Below are positions 43,691-54,369 of a stretch of DNA of 64,000 nucleotides, piece after piece. This DNA is from Suillus spraguei (lineage: Eukaryota > Basidiomycota > Agaricomycetes > Boletales > Suillaceae), in assembly GCA_016800925.1 (NCBI GenBank), contig JABCPU010000024.1, positions 186,001 through 250,000 of the forward strand. Direction: 5' to 3'. Under the pieces are notes generated by a model, which saw nothing but the letters and a program-made list of their open reading frames with translations, did not search any database and had not been told where the DNA came from. The position numbers and the translations under genes were made by a program. Positions within the stretch are counted from its first letter, which is position 1. Each line of letters starts with the position of its first letter.

Positions 43691-44697
43691 TCATGGCAAT
43701 AGGATTGCAAAGTTATTTCTATCACCTTGCCTACAGACATTCTTCTTACGATATTCGTCGAGAGGCTTATGATCACTCTCACTTTTCCTGTACAGCCAAT
43801 ACGCCATTTTCCCGCCCTTCTTCCACTTTCGCTGGACCTCCGTAAAGCCGAGGACGTTCATGAGAGACTGAAGATGATCAAAAGTCAAGTATCGTGAATT
43901 CTCTACGCACGGGAGCGGAAGCTGGTAAGAGGACCAGGTTAGCCCTCGTTTATGAATGCGCTAAAGACTTATGAACCAAGTCAGTTGCTTACCGCAAGGA
44001 AGAGTAGGCCGTCCGGAGCTAACATAGAGTGCGCAAGGCATAGCATTCGTCCTGAAAGGTAGTGTCAAATTGCGGGTGGCACAAGCACTGCACATGTATA
44101 CCTCGATCTCTCGGTTCCGGAACGAAGTTCACGACCAAGCTCAGGCTGATGATGTTCCACTTGCCTCGATTCTCATCCTCGTCCATCAATAGAAAATCCT
44201 GCTCTAAAATAGAGGGATGGCGGCTGCGAAGGTCCATGGGTGTGGTATCTATCCATGACACACATATTCGATAGTTGTCAGGCTTGAGAGCACCGACTTC
44301 CAGAAGCCTGTTTGTTGTAGATGTATCAAAGCCAGTTCAATTGCTCCAATAAAGACATAGCTCTTGAGTACCTCAGTTTCCCTTGAGTTTCCCTCTTCCG
44401 GAGTCCCATATCAATCAGCCACTGTATGAGCACTTTCTCACTTCCGCCACCGCGGTCAGTCCCCTGCCCAATACTCGACATACGCTGATAGGCCGCTAAT
44501 CCTCCCAGCTTGTCGATCTCGCGTTCTATTTCCCCCAGTGATCCAGCATTAGCAGAAGGGGCATTTTTTAACTGTCGCTGTTTTTTCAGCAGGACATGAA
44601 ACCGTCGGATGACAGTGCGGCTTGAGGTAGGGGTGCTCGATGAGCTCGCTTTGTCGGTGTTCGTCACAGGAATCTTCTTTTTGCGAGTCCTGGGCAT
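43691..44697 (-). CDS. BMT2: 25S rRNA adenine-N1 methyltransferase (Bmt2 family)
   Basis: Bmt2 methylates an adenine of large-subunit rRNA in the nucleolus. From 44697 the protein begins with a basic segment (MPRTRKKKIPVTN). It then shows VIRRFHVLLKKQRQL, the helix EIDKLGGLAAYQRMSSIGQG, and SEKVLIQWL. The S-adenosylmethionine-binding core includes LLEVGALKPDNYR, then VSWIDTTPMDLRSRHPSILE, QDFLLM and WNIISLSLVVNFVPEPRDRG (family hallmark). After GRMLCLAHSMLAPDGLLFLA it ends LPLPCVENSRYLTFDHLQSL, GFTEVQRKWKKGGKMAYWLY and a tail to 43691. Three introns join in frame. The last 25 codons are shared with the remnant at 41480-41556. Confidence 0.93.
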
Positions 44698-45160
44698 GGG
44701 TGACGTTAATATGTCGAGGTTAACTTCCTGTGTGAGGTTCAGAATCAGGGAGCATGACCATAGTATGGTGGTGGATTAAGGTTCTTGATTTTGCCTTGCC
44801 AGTGATTAGCCGCGACACAACTAACTTAGAGGTTAGTACCCACGAGTAACCTGTTCACAGATCTTGTTCCGAACCACTGAATGGTCATTCATTATTAGCC
44901 TCGATAGTTACAACATCTGGTCCAGTACAAACTAAAGGCTTAAACAGAAGTCCGCATTCAAAAACCGTTGTTCCTTCTTTAAGTAGGTCGTCTAGTATTC
45001 AAATCCAGTGAAACAGATGAAATAATGTCCTCGAATTAAAAAGACAAGCATCGAATGGCTAAAATACCATCCGCAGTCACGGACTACGGATAAGGCTTGG
45101 CGGCGTGAACGAACAGGCCAAATCAATCGATAACAACTGGGAGAGCGGTAGCAAAGCACT
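44698..45160. other. Intergenic region between BMT2 and the tetraspanin gene
   Basis: The 463 bases between the BMT2 start and the tetraspanin 3' end contain no supported gene. Short frames are featureless and no RNA gene or repeat was noticed. Confidence 0.45.
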
Positions 45161-46031
45161 TTAAATAAAGCTGTGCCCGCCACGTTTCGAGTCGATCTTT
45201 TCAAAGCGCTCGAGCTCCTGCCTCTGGTTGAGAGGGAAACAGATCAACAGTGTCGCCAGTTACTAAGACAAAATAGCGTACCTTCTTGATAACGCACATA
45301 TTCGCCAGGAAAAGACCAATCACAATTGCCATGAAACCATCAATAGTACTACAGAAGGGATGAGAGTTCTGTCTGAGGAAATGACAAAGGAAAGGTACCT
45401 GAAAACGTGGTTCAGTGTCAAATCTGTAAACTTGGTGATGGGTGTGACACAGAAATTGTTCAAAGCAGTTGCAGCGGCCTGATTGGGGCAGGTAGTACCT
45501 CCAAACGCAACCTCGTCGGTGGCGTTGAAGTAACCACAACAGTTGAGCTATAGGAAAATAAGGAATGACCACCAATTGCAAGTCCGAGTGGGACGCACCA
45601 TATCCTGGATCGCAATTTTTGTCTCGTTGCTCTGTTGCCCAAATAAAGTATGATAATTATTCCGTTCATACAGTGTGAAGATCCAAAAATGTGTGCCGAT
45701 GACTAGGATGGCAATAGCGTTTGCAAGAAGTGCCACGTTAAGAATTTTCAAGCCGAGGGTGCCGCGTTGTATAATAACAACAAGTGACAGAACAAATGTG
45801 GCGAGGAGAAGTGTACCAAGTATGGTACCAGCTTCAGACGTCACTGTCAGAGGGATCTTATGCATAGAGTTATGTGGAGCACTTACCAGTCACTTTTATA
45901 CCATCAAACGTCAAATTCAATAAAAGGTTGGGCTGACGCCATACAATGGACAAGGTGAGCGAAAGGACACCAGCGGCCATGAGACATATATCAAAGAATG
46001 CCCATGCTCCAATCAATTTCTTCGACAACAT
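45161..46031 (-). CDS. Fungal tetraspanin (Tsp2-like)
   Basis: A four-helix membrane protein beginning at 46031 with MLSKKLIGAWAFFDICLMAA, the first membrane segment, then SLTLSIVWRQPNLLLN. After one intron come EAGTILGTLLLATFVLSLVVI and LLANAIAILVIGTHFWIFTLY (helices 2 and 3). The extracellular loop holds DMLNCCGYFNATDE, the CCG motif that defines tetraspanins, and further Cys at TTCPNQ and NFCVTP. The fourth helix is GFMAIVIGLFLANMCVI, and the tail RFEKIDSKRGGHSFI is basic and ends at 45161. Fungal tetraspanins act at the plasma membrane in appressorium formation or fusion; a role here is not shown. Length about 220 residues suits the family. Confidence 0.85.
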
Positions 46032-46774
46032 GATGTTTTCCTGTATGATGAAACTAGACGGGGAGTTGTGTAGAAGAGGGTCGCAGAATCGAGAGAACAG
46101 ACGTCCTAATGAATGGCTTGGCTTGTGGGCTGGATCAAATTGATGGAAACGCTACTCTTCCGGAGAGTATAGGAACGATAGCACCTGGCTAGAGCTCGAT
46201 ACCAAAAACTGGTCAAACGACGATCAACGTCAAGCTTCTGCGCAGCAGGAAAAGAACGAAAAAAAGAACTAGTGAGCACTCTGTGAACCAGAGTTGGAGA
46301 GCACAGAGTTTCTCTCACAATATGTAGTATGCAGATGGCGATGCTATTGAAACGAGTAAATGATGATCAAAAATTGATGATACAGGAATTCAGGGCAGTC
46401 CGATATTATGAGAAAAAGGCGACAGTGGTGTCAAGGACTCATAGAAGGCTATGGGAGGGGCAGTGGGAGGCAGTAGTATGGTCCTATGGAAGCCCGTAAG
46501 GACCCTTAAGGTCGTCCTTCTGTTATGGACAATTAATTTCGGTCTCCATGACAAACACAACACAAACTTTGTACACCCTATAATTATGCACACTATGCAC
46601 AATCATAGACGCTCGTTCATTTCAATAGCATCAAATCTCAGCTCTCACGAGCTCTCAATAATTCACCGCAGTCTCTCCGTAAGCTCTTTCCTGTATAACT
46701 GGCTAGCTCCTTATCACCATCATATCTTGCACAGCAGGCGCCCATCAATCATTTTACTGATTTGAGATTCAGTC
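46032..46774. other. Divergent intergenic region between the tetraspanin gene and MET8
   Basis: The 743 bases hold both promoters. An open frame at 46451-46765 has no domain and lies across the MET8 leader; I do not support it. A cagtgggaggcag patch near 46461-46473 is purine-rich but not a clear repeat. Confidence 0.45.
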
Positions 46775-47602
46775 ATGTCTCACCTGGGTGGCGGTTCTCT
46801 GTTGCTGGCCTGGCAACTAAAAGGAAAACATGTGCTCATCGTTGGCGGTGGTGATGTTGCTTCTGGTCGTATCGAATCTGTGCTAGCCGCCGATGCTCGC
46901 GTGACGCTTATCAGTCCAAGCAACGGACTGCACACTCTTACCAAGTCTTTCCTCGATGGACCTCACAATATCACGTACCATGACCGCATTTTCGGAGGCG
47001 TGGAAGATTTGGCCGGCGTTGATCTTGTATTGACGGCGATTGATGATGTGGCGCAGTCTCGCGTTATCTGTGGTCTATGCAGGGAGCTCAAGATTCCTGT
47101 TAACGTAGCTGATATCCCGGAGTCATGCGACTTTTATTTTGGCTCTCAAATCCGCGACGGCCCTCTTCAAATTATGATCTCGACAAACGGAAATAGCCCC
47201 AAACTGGCTAATATCATACGGAAGAAGGTCGAACAAAGCCTTCCAGAGCACGCCGGAGATGCAATCACCAGGGTGGGCGAGCTGAGAGTCAAGTTGAAGG
47301 AGAGGGCCCCTGGGGTGGGCGGTGCGATTGGGAAGAGACGGATGCGGTGGATGATTGATGTTTGCACTTCTTGGGAAATGGAGGAGCTTGCTCTATTGGA
47401 CGATCAGATGATAAGAAGGCTTCTCGATGACGGTTGGGAGAAAAATGCAGTTCCATCTCCTGGTGAGCTGGGAGCCAGGTCATCCCGTCAGGCGTATCAT
47501 GTCAAAACGACCCTCACGGCCCCTGACGTTTTTGTAATGACGCTGAGCTTTGTCGCTGGCGCCGCTTGCGCAGGTCTTTGCTTGCTCGCCCGCCGACGGT
47601 GA
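46775..47602 (+). CDS. MET8: Siroheme synthase: precorrin-2 dehydrogenase/ferrochelatase
   Basis: Met8 oxidises precorrin-2 with NAD and inserts iron to make siroheme, the cofactor of sulfite reductase. A single exon of 275 codons, the same length as yeast Met8, encodes LAWQLKGKHVLIVGGGDVAS with the GGGxxA dinucleotide-binding loop. DLVLTAIDDVAQS supplies the Asp expected in the dual-function active site, then VNVADIPESCDFYFGSQI, LQIMISTNGNSPKLANIIRK and the dimerisation/helical region GKRRMRWMIDVCTSWEME. Unusually the protein ends in a hydrophobic stretch (VFVMTLSFVAGAACAGLCLLA) followed by RRR, which looks like a C-terminal membrane anchor. It is intronless, unlike nearly all its neighbours. 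Confidence 0.92.
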   Translation: MSHLGGGSLLLAWQLKGKHVLIVGGGDVASGRIESVLAADARVTLISPSNGLHTLTKSFLDGPHNITYHDRIFGGVEDLAGVDLVLTAIDDVAQSRVICGLCRELKIPVNVADIPESCDFYFGSQIRDGPLQIMISTNGNSPKLANIIRKKVEQSLPEHAGDAITRVGELRVKLKERAPGVGGAIGKRRMRWMIDVCTSWEMEELALLDDQMIRRLLDDGWEKNAVPSPGELGARSSRQAYHVKTTLTAPDVFVMTLSFVAGAACAGLCLLARRR

Positions 47603-48440
47603 TCTTTGCATATGCTGTCCCGCCCAGCTTCAATACATGCACTGATATATTTTACTCCTTTGTCACGACTCAGAGTTGCTTGCTTTATTTTGTTGGTTTA
47701 CAATGACGACGAGTTCGCTGTGATGGAGCATGCCATTTCTGGGCCTGATCTATTTACGATCGCCTTTCCACTACCCTTACCGACAGTAGACAGCAATGGG
47801 CATTAGTCCCGTGAGTTGCTGGTTGTTCCGCGGAGTGTTTGGTGTGTCATTGCTGTGTTCCCATCACGTTCAGGTTGTCAACCTAATACGCAGTGTAATG
47901 GTGACCCATACGTGAGAAAGGCACTTAGGCATTCAATACTTGAGGTGGATGAATGGTTAGTTGATAGGGGCGGATCAGCGGTGTTCAAAGTAATCACCAC
48001 TTTTCGTAGCATTGGCTCATGTCTGGTACCTGCATTCCCGTTCGGATGATTTGGTCCGCTGATAAATACCAAGAGGAGGACAGCTACAAATACCAAGTCG
48101 TTCTCAAGTGACAGCGGGCAGTTATCGGAGGGCCAAAGCAGGCACGCCCCCAGGTGCACTACCTTGATAGCATTAATCTGCACGGCAGTCCATGAATAGC
48201 GTGTTGCATAGGGGGTAAGATTGAGCACTGAGGTAATGTCAATACTGTGGTGATCATCTCGTACTTGAAGCATGAAGCTGCTGCATGCATCGGCCAACTA
48301 CGGTATGATGATTGGATCCATGGTCTGCTAGAAAATGGGTAATGTACAATTGTGTGCTTCGGGAATGTCAAAGGATGATGCTAGATTTTATCACTAGCGG
48401 GCATTTATGGCTGCCTGTTCGACCAGGTCGGGATAAAGTC
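47603..48440. other. Convergent 3' flanks of MET8 and a small membrane-protein gene
   Basis: No supported gene lies in these 838 bases. A minus-strand frame at 47878-48297 is open for 139 codons but has no recognisable motif and no conserved feel. It is left out. Confidence 0.45.
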
Positions 48441-49116
48441 TCATGATGATGCAACGGGAATCTCGGGGATTCGTGCATCTGGCGCCGTATCCCCTGTAGC
48501 TGTTCGTCCATAATGTGTTAGCAGACCAATAGCAGAACCTATCCCAGCGCCACCAAGCACCACTGTTGGAGAGAAATGGGTATCATGCACTAGTATATCA
48601 CTTGTGAAATATTTTGCTTACAGTTCACCGTGCTTGCTCTCTTCCAGAGGATTGCAGGCGTCAGCACAGCAAACAATATCGCCCCGATAGTAGAGTGGTC
48701 GTCAGCACGTAACGAAGCGGTCTGTAATTGAAGTAACCTCAACTTTAAGTAGCATTCACAACTAATTGGACGTACATCGTAGCTGTGTTGAAGGCGCCAG
48801 TTCCCTACAGTGGCATCACTAGCCCTGGACGAGCGAATATACTCGAGCGCGCCCCCTCCTGAGCATCCTACATAGTGAGGATTAACAGGAAGCAAAGGTG
48901 TCATCATGATGCTTGCATACCTACTGCACCACCTACCCATGTCGCGCGAAGGAACCGGTTGACAGTGAAGTGACCTTTGCCTTTCCGCACGAGCACAAAA
49001 GTAGCATATGCCAGAGGAGTGAGTATAGAAAATACTTCATATCCTTTGGTCATTCCCCGTCGTATGAGAATCTCCATATCTGCAGCATGAGTCGCTGACA
49101 ATCTTTTTGAATCCAT
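48441..49116 (-). CDS. Small glycine-rich membrane protein of unknown function
   Basis: Four exons, starting MDSKRLSATHAADMEILIRRG at 49116, encode about 165 residues. Three hydrophobic, glycine-spaced segments can be seen: FSILTPLAYATFVLV, ATWVGGAVG-CSGGGAL, and VVLGGAGIGSAIGLLTHY. There is also IGAILFAVLTPAILW between them. The G-rich helix pattern faintly recalls Tim17/22/23-type proteins, but I see no decisive motif and do not assign it. The C-terminus PDARIPEIPVASS stops at 48441. It is divergent from the large acidic protein gene, 156 bp between start codons. Confidence 0.65.
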
Positions 49117-49272
49117 TTCTGGAGCGATTCAGGAGGCGTCGCGGCACACGAACAAAACGTGTGACATGTCACGTGTCATGCACGGACCATATGTAGATGA
49201 GTAAGCCTTTCTGCATTGTCCCTTGTTCTTGACCTTGACCCTTATTTGACTGCTATTGACGTTGCGCTTGCA

Positions 49273-52124
49273 ATGTCAGTCTCACCATTTCCTGAACCAT
49301 TGGATGCACCAATGCACGACTTTGCGACCGAAATCGATGTTCCAATGAATCCAGCAGCTGCGCAAGAATTTTTTGTGGAGTTATCCATGGACCACGACGG
49401 TCATCACACGACTTACGACCAGGAGGGTGTCGAGGTCGACATGGAGACCTACTATGATGGCAATGCAGAGTATGAGATGGCTGATGAGACAGAAGAGTTC
49501 AACGAAAGTCATTATCAGCATGAGCTGCTCGACGTGGAAGTCTATGACGCTTCTGACGCTCGCTCACCTCAGCCCATACTTGATTCACACCCATTGCCGT
49601 CTCTGATAATTAATCCGGAGATGTCATTACTTCCCTCCCCCGCCCCTTTCTCGGATCCATTCACCCCCCAACTAGCCACCATTACTGTTGAACACGACGC
49701 ATCTACCACAGATCGCCTGGTGGAAAACGATCATCCTGTAATTGAAGAAGCAGGATTTAGTGCTCTGCGAGAAGAGGAATCTCTTGCTTTAACACTCGAG
49801 CAACTATCGGAATCGGATCCCCTTCATCTCACTACTGCCGATCAAACGGCAACCGAGTTAAATGTACCTTCTGTGACTTCGGCGGATCCATATAGTGTAG
49901 AAAAACACGCAGATGCGCTGGATTCGGAAACCACTGATAGAGCAGGATCGTCTGCTCAGCCTACAGAGGCAGAACCCACGCTTCAACCACAAGTTGAGGA
50001 GCAGTTCGAGGCATTCCACCCTTCAGATGTCCCATCTGATGATGGTGCGCAGCCTCAGGGTGAATCCCACCCGGAGGGCCTCCATGAAGAGGCAGACAAT
50101 GCTAATGATCCACATGAAATATCGGCCGGCGTATACATTGACCCGCCACCCGCTGTTTTTCTGTCCATCGGCTCCTCTGAAGTACCAGAATACTGTTTAT
50201 TCAACCAGCCTCCAGTGGAACGCGGGTCTCGTAGTCCGTCTGCAGGAGCTAGCAACCAACAGGCGTATGCGTTGCTCCTGGAGAATCGCCCGACATTGTA
50301 CTACGAGCCCCTTAGTTGCGTATTCGAAGCACTTCGGCAGGATGAAGTCATTTCCAGGATTCCCGACTATCTTGAAGGAGAGTTGGTGATGGACGCGTAC
50401 GATCTTCAGCTCGCCGTGTTGGAGGTGCGCATCGTTGCTTCTTTTGTGCCGATAAGCGCTGATTTGCATGTAGGACAATGTATACGCACAGGAAGTCAGT
50501 TTGCATGACTTGAATGTACTGCACGACGGCTCTGATTTTACGGGCCCTCTCCGCATCCATCTGCGTTCGGCGATACCTAGGTTTATTTTACGTTATCGTT
50601 TACTTCAAGAACAAATTTCTCGGCTTGACCTGGCTGCAGGCATAGATGAAAGCGCAGCAGGAGGTTTGTATTCCTCTTCAACGATGCCGAAGTTATTTTT
50701 AAACGTTGCTGTAGGATACGTCTCTACAGTTCAACATGATGTCTCGCCAAAAGCAGATCACCATGAAGAAGAAGAGGCAGATCAACACGAGGAAGAAGAT
50801 GTAGATCAACACGAGGAAGAAAATACAGATCACCACGAGGAAGCAGTCCAACACGAAGGACTCCTTGATGACCAGAAGGATCTCGATGAGGTAGAAAGTG
50901 TTCACGAGTCGAAGGTTCCTCTAGACGACCAGCTTCAAGGTGATGATACCCTCTCAAAGGACTTGGTTTTTATCCCACAGGCTGTGGCGGATGTCGCCTA
51001 TCAAAGCGTTAGTGGCGATGTAGCACAAGCCCTCGAAGAGGAAAACAATTTTGAAGGCACGAATGTCGGTACAGAGTATCAGGAAGAGAGCGAGGGCGAT
51101 CATGACGCCGCTGCCGTGCATCAAACAGTGGATAGGGATGCTGTTGCAACTGTGTCCGACAACAGTGTACAGTTCGGAGGGGAGGAGACCGAATACCAAG
51201 ATTACATACAGCCAGAAGAGTATGGCGAAATCTATGAAGACTTCCCCGAAGAGGACGGCACACTCACAGAATTTGGATACGATCAAACGGTGGGTTATGA
51301 AGAAAGCGAGACAGAGGGCGTATCTACAACAGTAGAGGAGTCACAGACGGGTTTGCCTGTTTCTGACTTCCTTGAAGAAGAGACTGCACCAGTGCCACGA
51401 GCGCAGCACATTGACTCTGGGCTTACTCAGAGATCAGAAACAGGACACGGCATTTTGAATGGTAAGCAATGTTATTTTATTGAATATACTCCTATCCTCA
51501 CCTTGCGCTAGAACGAGATTGCTTACCATCTTACGAATCTTTCGAGGAAGAGAAAAGCAGCCATGGCACTGACAAAGGTTTGTCGGAGCATTTCGTTACT
51601 TGATCTTGTTTACTGACACTGGTGCTGATTAGATCTTATTGTAGATCAGGATACAAATCAGCCCGAATTATCAGCACAATTTCCCACAGATGAGTCGGAT
51701 TCTAATTTACTTGCAGTGCTTGAAGGGGAGGCTGGTAAGGCGGCTGGTTCTTTGTGTGCGACTATGCTGACCCATAACCCAGATTTTGAGCTAGATCATT
51801 CTTCCTCTCACACCAATGCTAACCTCACAGAAGAGGGTGGCGGACAGACTTCCCCAGTTTTGGAAGGGGAATGGGATGATGAGTTAGATGGCGATGGCGA
51901 AATTGATGACGAGTGGCTGGACCCTGGCGATGCTGTGTCTAATGAAAGCTCTGTGACTCTGTCCAGTAATTCATCTGCAAAACGTCATCACGACGATGTC
52001 GAACCCGAAGAAGGTGAACTTGAAGCCGGCACACCTCATAGTTCACCAGGTATGGCTCAATTTTGTGTTATGTATTTGCTTTACTGACCAGTGTATGGAA
52101 GAAAAACGACCTCGCATTTACTGA
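49273..52124 (+). CDS. Large acidic protein of unknown function
   Basis: A long acidic protein begins MSVSPFPEPLDAPMHDFATE at 49273. The first exon is mostly disordered Asp/Glu/Ser/Pro/His-rich sequence. A compact, better ordered segment follows: LYYEPLSCVFEALRQDEVIS and LVMDAYDLQLAVLE. Across a short intron this continues as DNVYAQEVSLHDLNVLHDGS and PRFILRYRLLQEQISRL. Then comes a run of DQHEEE-like repeats (50756-50858) and more acidic sequence. The end is EEGELEAGTPHSSP and a last short exon KRPRIY, stop at 52122-52124, giving a small basic tail. The alternative of reading past this exon gives no better protein. I do not recognise a family; the ordered block could be a protein-interaction domain. 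The gene has about six exons. Confidence 0.7.
50756..50858 (+). repeat. In-frame tandem repeat encoding D(Q/H)HEEE units
   Basis: A 24-nt unit, roughly gatca(a/c)cacgaggaagaa plus six variable bases, is repeated about four times inside the acidic protein gene. It encodes alternating His and Glu. Unit boundaries are diverged only at third positions and in the two spacer codons. Confidence 0.75.
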
Positions 52125-52848
52125 GACAGCATCAGTGTCCCACTCCCTCTTCACCGCCATTCTTTCGCTGCGCCCCTACACCGCGTGGTCTCCTTGCCTG
52201 CCCCTGGCAGGTCTAACTTATCAGTGTTTTTTTTCTATATTCGCGGCCCTGGATCGACTCGCACGCACCCGAATATCAAAATTACGACCGTAGGCTAAGT
52301 ACCGTTCTTCATGTTTCTATTATGTGCCCTGTTCTTTCGGTTCACCAACGCATTTTCTCGTGACTCACCTTTACAGCATATTCGGTCGTGCTACCGGCTC
52401 AGAGCAAGGTGGGAGCTGGTGTTGAAGTATTGCATCATTTGGTGGAAACTGGGGATGGGCATGTGGTTATGTTCTTGGTCTGTTTGACCGTCACTGAACC
52501 AGAATGACTGTGATCCATTTTCGCTCCGAGGGTCAACCACCTGATTTCATGACACGACGGCATTGATAGTACGCCAGCCAGCATAGTCTTGTATACTTCT
52601 CATCGATAGCGATATCTGTACAATAATGACACTGCAACAACTACTGATTCGAGACTCTCGGAGAGGCACTGGGAAAAGACTATTATCGATAGGGGTAGGA
52701 CTTTACTTGAAATTTTTGACTAGAGCAAGATTCTGCGAATCGAAAGCATGCACAATAGAGTAATCTATTCGCCTAACGCACATCTCTCTGGCAAGATAAA
52801 TATAGTTGCATGCATTCCTAGTCAGAAAGTGACCTAGGTATCCTCGAC
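52125..52848. other. Convergent 3' flanks of the acidic protein gene and ATP14
   Basis: The 724 bases contain no supported gene. A small plus-strand frame at 52063-52293 crosses the preceding gene's last exon in another frame and is not supported. Confidence 0.45.
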
Positions 52849-53381
52849 TCAATGATGAACCTCTGCCTGCTTCACATCTGCTTCTAAGAATCCAAGGAAT
52901 GCATCCGCACCCTTACCTACATCCTCTCCTGCATGCACACTCGAGCTCGTGACCTCTGCTTCGGCTTTTGTGGGCTCAGTCGCGTCATATGCGGTCAGCT
53001 CAGCAGCGAGGTCGACGGGAAGAGTAGGGGGCTTTGGAACGGCAGGCAGCGAGAAATTCTTCACAACACCAACATGTGCGTCTTTTGCCTAGAGGATATA
53101 TGGGTGAGTTGCCGAAAGATGTTGCTTAAAAACAAACTGCAGCAGGGGCCTTGTAAGCTTTTAGCTCCTTGACATATAGGTCCTGGACAAGGTCTGCCGA
53201 ACGACTTGCGTCAATCCAGTACCAATCGGCGAAATGCGGAACAAACCTTTTCGAGCAATGGACGTCGTAGAGAAGGTCCGTGCAGAGCGGGCCTGTCAAT
53301 GGACACATATGAGCTCAATGCCATGAATATATTGATGAGCCGTGAGCTTACCACTTGTCTGAGAAATTTCATGGACGACAT
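52849..53381 (-). CDS. ATP14: ATP synthase subunit h, mitochondrial F1Fo peripheral stalk
   Basis: Subunit h belongs to the peripheral stalk of fungal F1Fo ATP synthase. Exon 1 (MSSMKFLRQV, from 53381) and exon 2 (ARSARTFSTTSIARK) form a mitochondrial presequence. Exon 3 must start at AG/AC near 53205 to give DLVQDLYVKELKAYKAPAA, the family core, and exon 4 continues AKDAHVGVVKNFSLPAVPKP and PTLPVDLAAELTAYDA. It ends in an acidic tail with FLEADVKQAEVHH, stop at 52849-52851. The length of about 115 residues is right for Atp14. It lies head to head with INH1, 145 bp between start codons. Confidence 0.88.
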
Positions 53382-53526
53382 AGCTAGAAAAGAGGATGGA
53401 GCGTGACGTTACGCGCGGTGTTGCTCACTTGTTTGAGGGTCACGTGCTGGATCTAGGTATATATGCCAAGCTGCTCAACCTTCTTCCCACCTTGGATATT
53501 CTAGTGCAAACGATTCATATATCACA
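53382..53526. promoter_or_regulatory. Shared promoter region of ATP14 and INH1
   Basis: The 145 bases between the opposed ATG codons must drive both an ATP synthase subunit and the enzyme's inhibitor. No specific motif can be assigned by eye. Confidence 0.5.
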
Positions 53527-53993
53527 ATGCTTACTGTTATTGCCCGTCGTGTTCCACTCACCCAGATCGTCCTCTCAAGGGGTTATACCTCAAGTATCAG
53601 AGAAGGCAGTGTGGCTCAGAGCAAGGGGTTCTCGTATGTGCAGACTCCTGCCTCACAGGGATGTGTATCTAACCGTGTCTAACTGCAGCAAAAAGGAGAA
53701 AGCTCACGAAGGTACATTCGCATCTGGCAAATCTGGTATTATTGTCATGCTCACTGATTGCCATTCGCAGACGAGTACGCTCGTAAGCACGAGGCGGAGC
53801 TACTACGCAAGCTGAAAGCTGAGGTATGCACCAACGGTTCCAATTATTCATTACCCTGACTCAATTCTGTAGATCGAGGCAAAGAAAGAGGAGCTTGTAA
53901 GCTACCAGTACTCCCGTCGCTTGATAACACTCTGACTTTGAGCATCAGGCCAAACTTCAGGAGAAGCATGACGAGGTCAACTCGAAGCAATAA
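53527..53993 (+). CDS. INH1: Mitochondrial F1F0-ATPase inhibitor IF1
   Basis: IF1 binds F1 and blocks ATP hydrolysis when the proton gradient falls. The protein starts MLTVIARRVPLTQIVLSRGY, an import signal, followed by the minimal inhibitory stretch REGSVAQSKGFSKKEKAHED and EYARKHEAELLRKLKAEI. A long C-terminal coiled coil, EAKKEELAKLQEKHDEVNSK-Q, follows. Five short exons join in frame, and the stop TAA is at 53991-53993. The resulting length (about 86 residues) and the KKEKA/EEYA-like pattern are those of the IF1 family. A long unspliced frame over the same DNA (53396-53815) is a shadow. Confidence 0.93.
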
Positions 53994-54369
53994 ACAGCAA
54001 TGGAATGCGAAGAGTTCAACGTTTAGTGCAGCGGCTAATCATGTCTCTCAGTTTTATTCTCACTTCGTTGGTCATGCAATATCATTTCTTTTGATATTGC
54101 AGCTGCACTACTAGTTTGCTACTAGTAGCTTCCGGCTTTGTTCTGGATGCACAAATATACAAATGTTGCTCATTCTTGAGCTTTGTTCGGCAAGAGGAGT
54201 AATTGTGAGGCCAACCTTGAGCAACTGGTGACAGTGTGAAGTGAACCGAATTATTTGATTACGTCATTAATTTTCCGGAGATATTTATTTTTCCTGTTCT
54301 GATGTATGTACAGGCCCCTCCCAAAGTGTCTTCTCGTTCTTTACCATAGCATAGTTACAGCACTCAGTA
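53994..54369. other. Intergenic region between INH1 and RPC82
   Basis: 376 bases with the INH1 3' flank and the RPC82 promoter, both on the plus strand. A short ctactagtagcttccgg palindrome (ctactagtag near 54118-54127) is seen; nothing else was recognised. Confidence 0.45.

Noticed and set aside
47878..48297. A 139-codon minus-strand frame between MET8 and the small membrane-protein gene
   Set aside because: No motif and no splice joint to the adjacent gene; atypical composition.
53126..53308. Earlier acceptor for ATP14 exon 3 giving SRSADLVQ
   Set aside because: It shifts the frame against exon 2; the AG three codons further gives K-DLVQDLY in frame and matches the family.
53396..53815. 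A 139-codon plus-strand frame without introns
   Set aside because: It runs through introns of INH1; the spliced five-exon model gives a perfect IF1 protein.
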